DNA of 64,000 bases from CAZPXZ01 sp965219495 (GTDB lineage: Bacteria; Pseudomonadota; Alphaproteobacteria; Rhodobacterales; CAZPXZ01): the NCBI GenBank assembly GCA_965219495.1, contig OZ244777.1:1364001-1428000 (forward strand), in the 5' to 3' direction. Each line of letters begins with the position of its first letter. Within the stretch, counting starts at the first letter, position 1. The position numbers and the translations under genes are program-made. Positions 63,913 to 64,000 of this stretch are shown piece after piece. The notes below the pieces were generated by a model. That model did not search any database. It saw only the letters and a program-made list of their open reading frames with translations, and was not told the origin of the DNA.

Positions 63913-63951
63913 TCGGATTTAGCTAACCACCCCCGCCGAGGAGTTCCGATC

Positions 63952-64000
63952 ATGCTGCCTGCCCGTCTTGGCTTCATTCCCGACAACGCCATCGTCATCA
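63952..64000 (+). CDS. Start of an unidentified gene (continues beyond window)
   Basis: ATG 63952 follows GAGGAG at a good distance and opens MLPARLGFIPDNAIVI before the window ends. With a strong promoter just upstream it is very likely a real gene. Sixteen residues are too few to assign a family. Confidence 0.55.
   Translation, partial: MLPARLGFIPDNAIVI

Noticed and set aside
1..64000. All one-base frameshifts as sequencing errors of a healthy genome
   Set aside because: Indel errors are possible at single sites. The amber and opal changes, exact target-site duplications, the LivJ-LivG fusion, truncated transporters and internal deletions are independent evidence of real decay.

Overview
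The window is GC-rich (about 60 percent by eye) DNA from what looks like an alphaproteobacterium. The pointers are carB directly coupled to greA, the rpmI-rplT-pheS-pheT block, a second EF-G-like GTPase, and many ABC and TRAP uptake systems with amine, heterocycle and hydroxyproline catabolism genes. No rRNA or tRNA gene was found, so the placement is inferred from gene content only. The region carries an unusual load of broken genes and mobile DNA: at least seven insertion-sequence bodies or remnants, three group II intron-like ribozyme sequences without a protein gene, and about a dozen pseudogenes. This looks like a genome in active decay, as in recently host-restricted symbionts. Some one-base lesions could be assembly errors, but exact target duplications and internal deletions cannot.

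Layout. 1-5.2 kb, minus strand: the end of a TRAP solute-binding gene, a Kef-type antiporter, and a coupled module of ECF sigma factor, anti-sigma-like protein, membrane-anchored metal-sensor-like protein and EF-hand protein. 5.4-7.5 kb: a wrecked branched-chain amino acid ABC operon in which a deletion fuses the binding protein to the last codons of livG. 7.8-13.7 kb: carB, greA, a dipeptide epimerase and a small membrane coiled-coil protein built on 21-bp tandem repeats. 13.9-18.4 kb: a nest of IS remnants and two different intron ribozymes. 19-25 kb: an EF-G-like GTPase with an ATA start, a cis-3-hydroxyproline dehydratase, an M24 peptidase and a broken sugar isomerase. 25-27 kb: an intact IS1634-type element. 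27.4-31 kb: a VapBC pair with a dead toxin, a hydroxyacid reductase and a threonine aldolase. 31.3-35.4 kb: a sugar ABC operon broken, apparently inverted and filled by ISKra4-in-ISNCY-in-intron nesting. 35.5-40 kb: moeA, mobB, mobA and fdhD, then cytochrome b561. 40-44.2 kb: pheT, pheS, rplT, rpmI.

44.5-63.7 kb is one long minus-strand gene series, apparently read from a promoter near 63.7 kb whose -35 box sits in a 15-bp palindrome. In transcription order: class III aminotransferase, hyuA, hyuB, SDR, a three-subunit xanthine-dehydrogenase-type molybdoenzyme, an IclR regulator, potA, potB, potC, potD and a trimethylamine/dimethylamine dehydrogenase-like flavoprotein. Most junctions overlap by a few bases or are very short. 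Together they suggest uptake and oxidative breakdown of an amine or N-heterocycle. The distal part is dead: potA has an in-frame amber codon, potD is cut by an 885-bp IS with a 5-bp target duplication, and the dehydrogenase is cut by a 1720-bp ISKra4 element with a 7-bp target duplication. In both IS cases, computational removal of the element plus one duplication restores a full-length reading frame exactly. The molybdenum-cofactor genes at 35.5-38.9 kb would serve the molybdoenzyme.

The least ordinary signals are the protein-less group II introns lying antisense in dead transposase genes, and a conserved roughly 215-base leader with tandem hairpins shared by two ISKra4-type elements.
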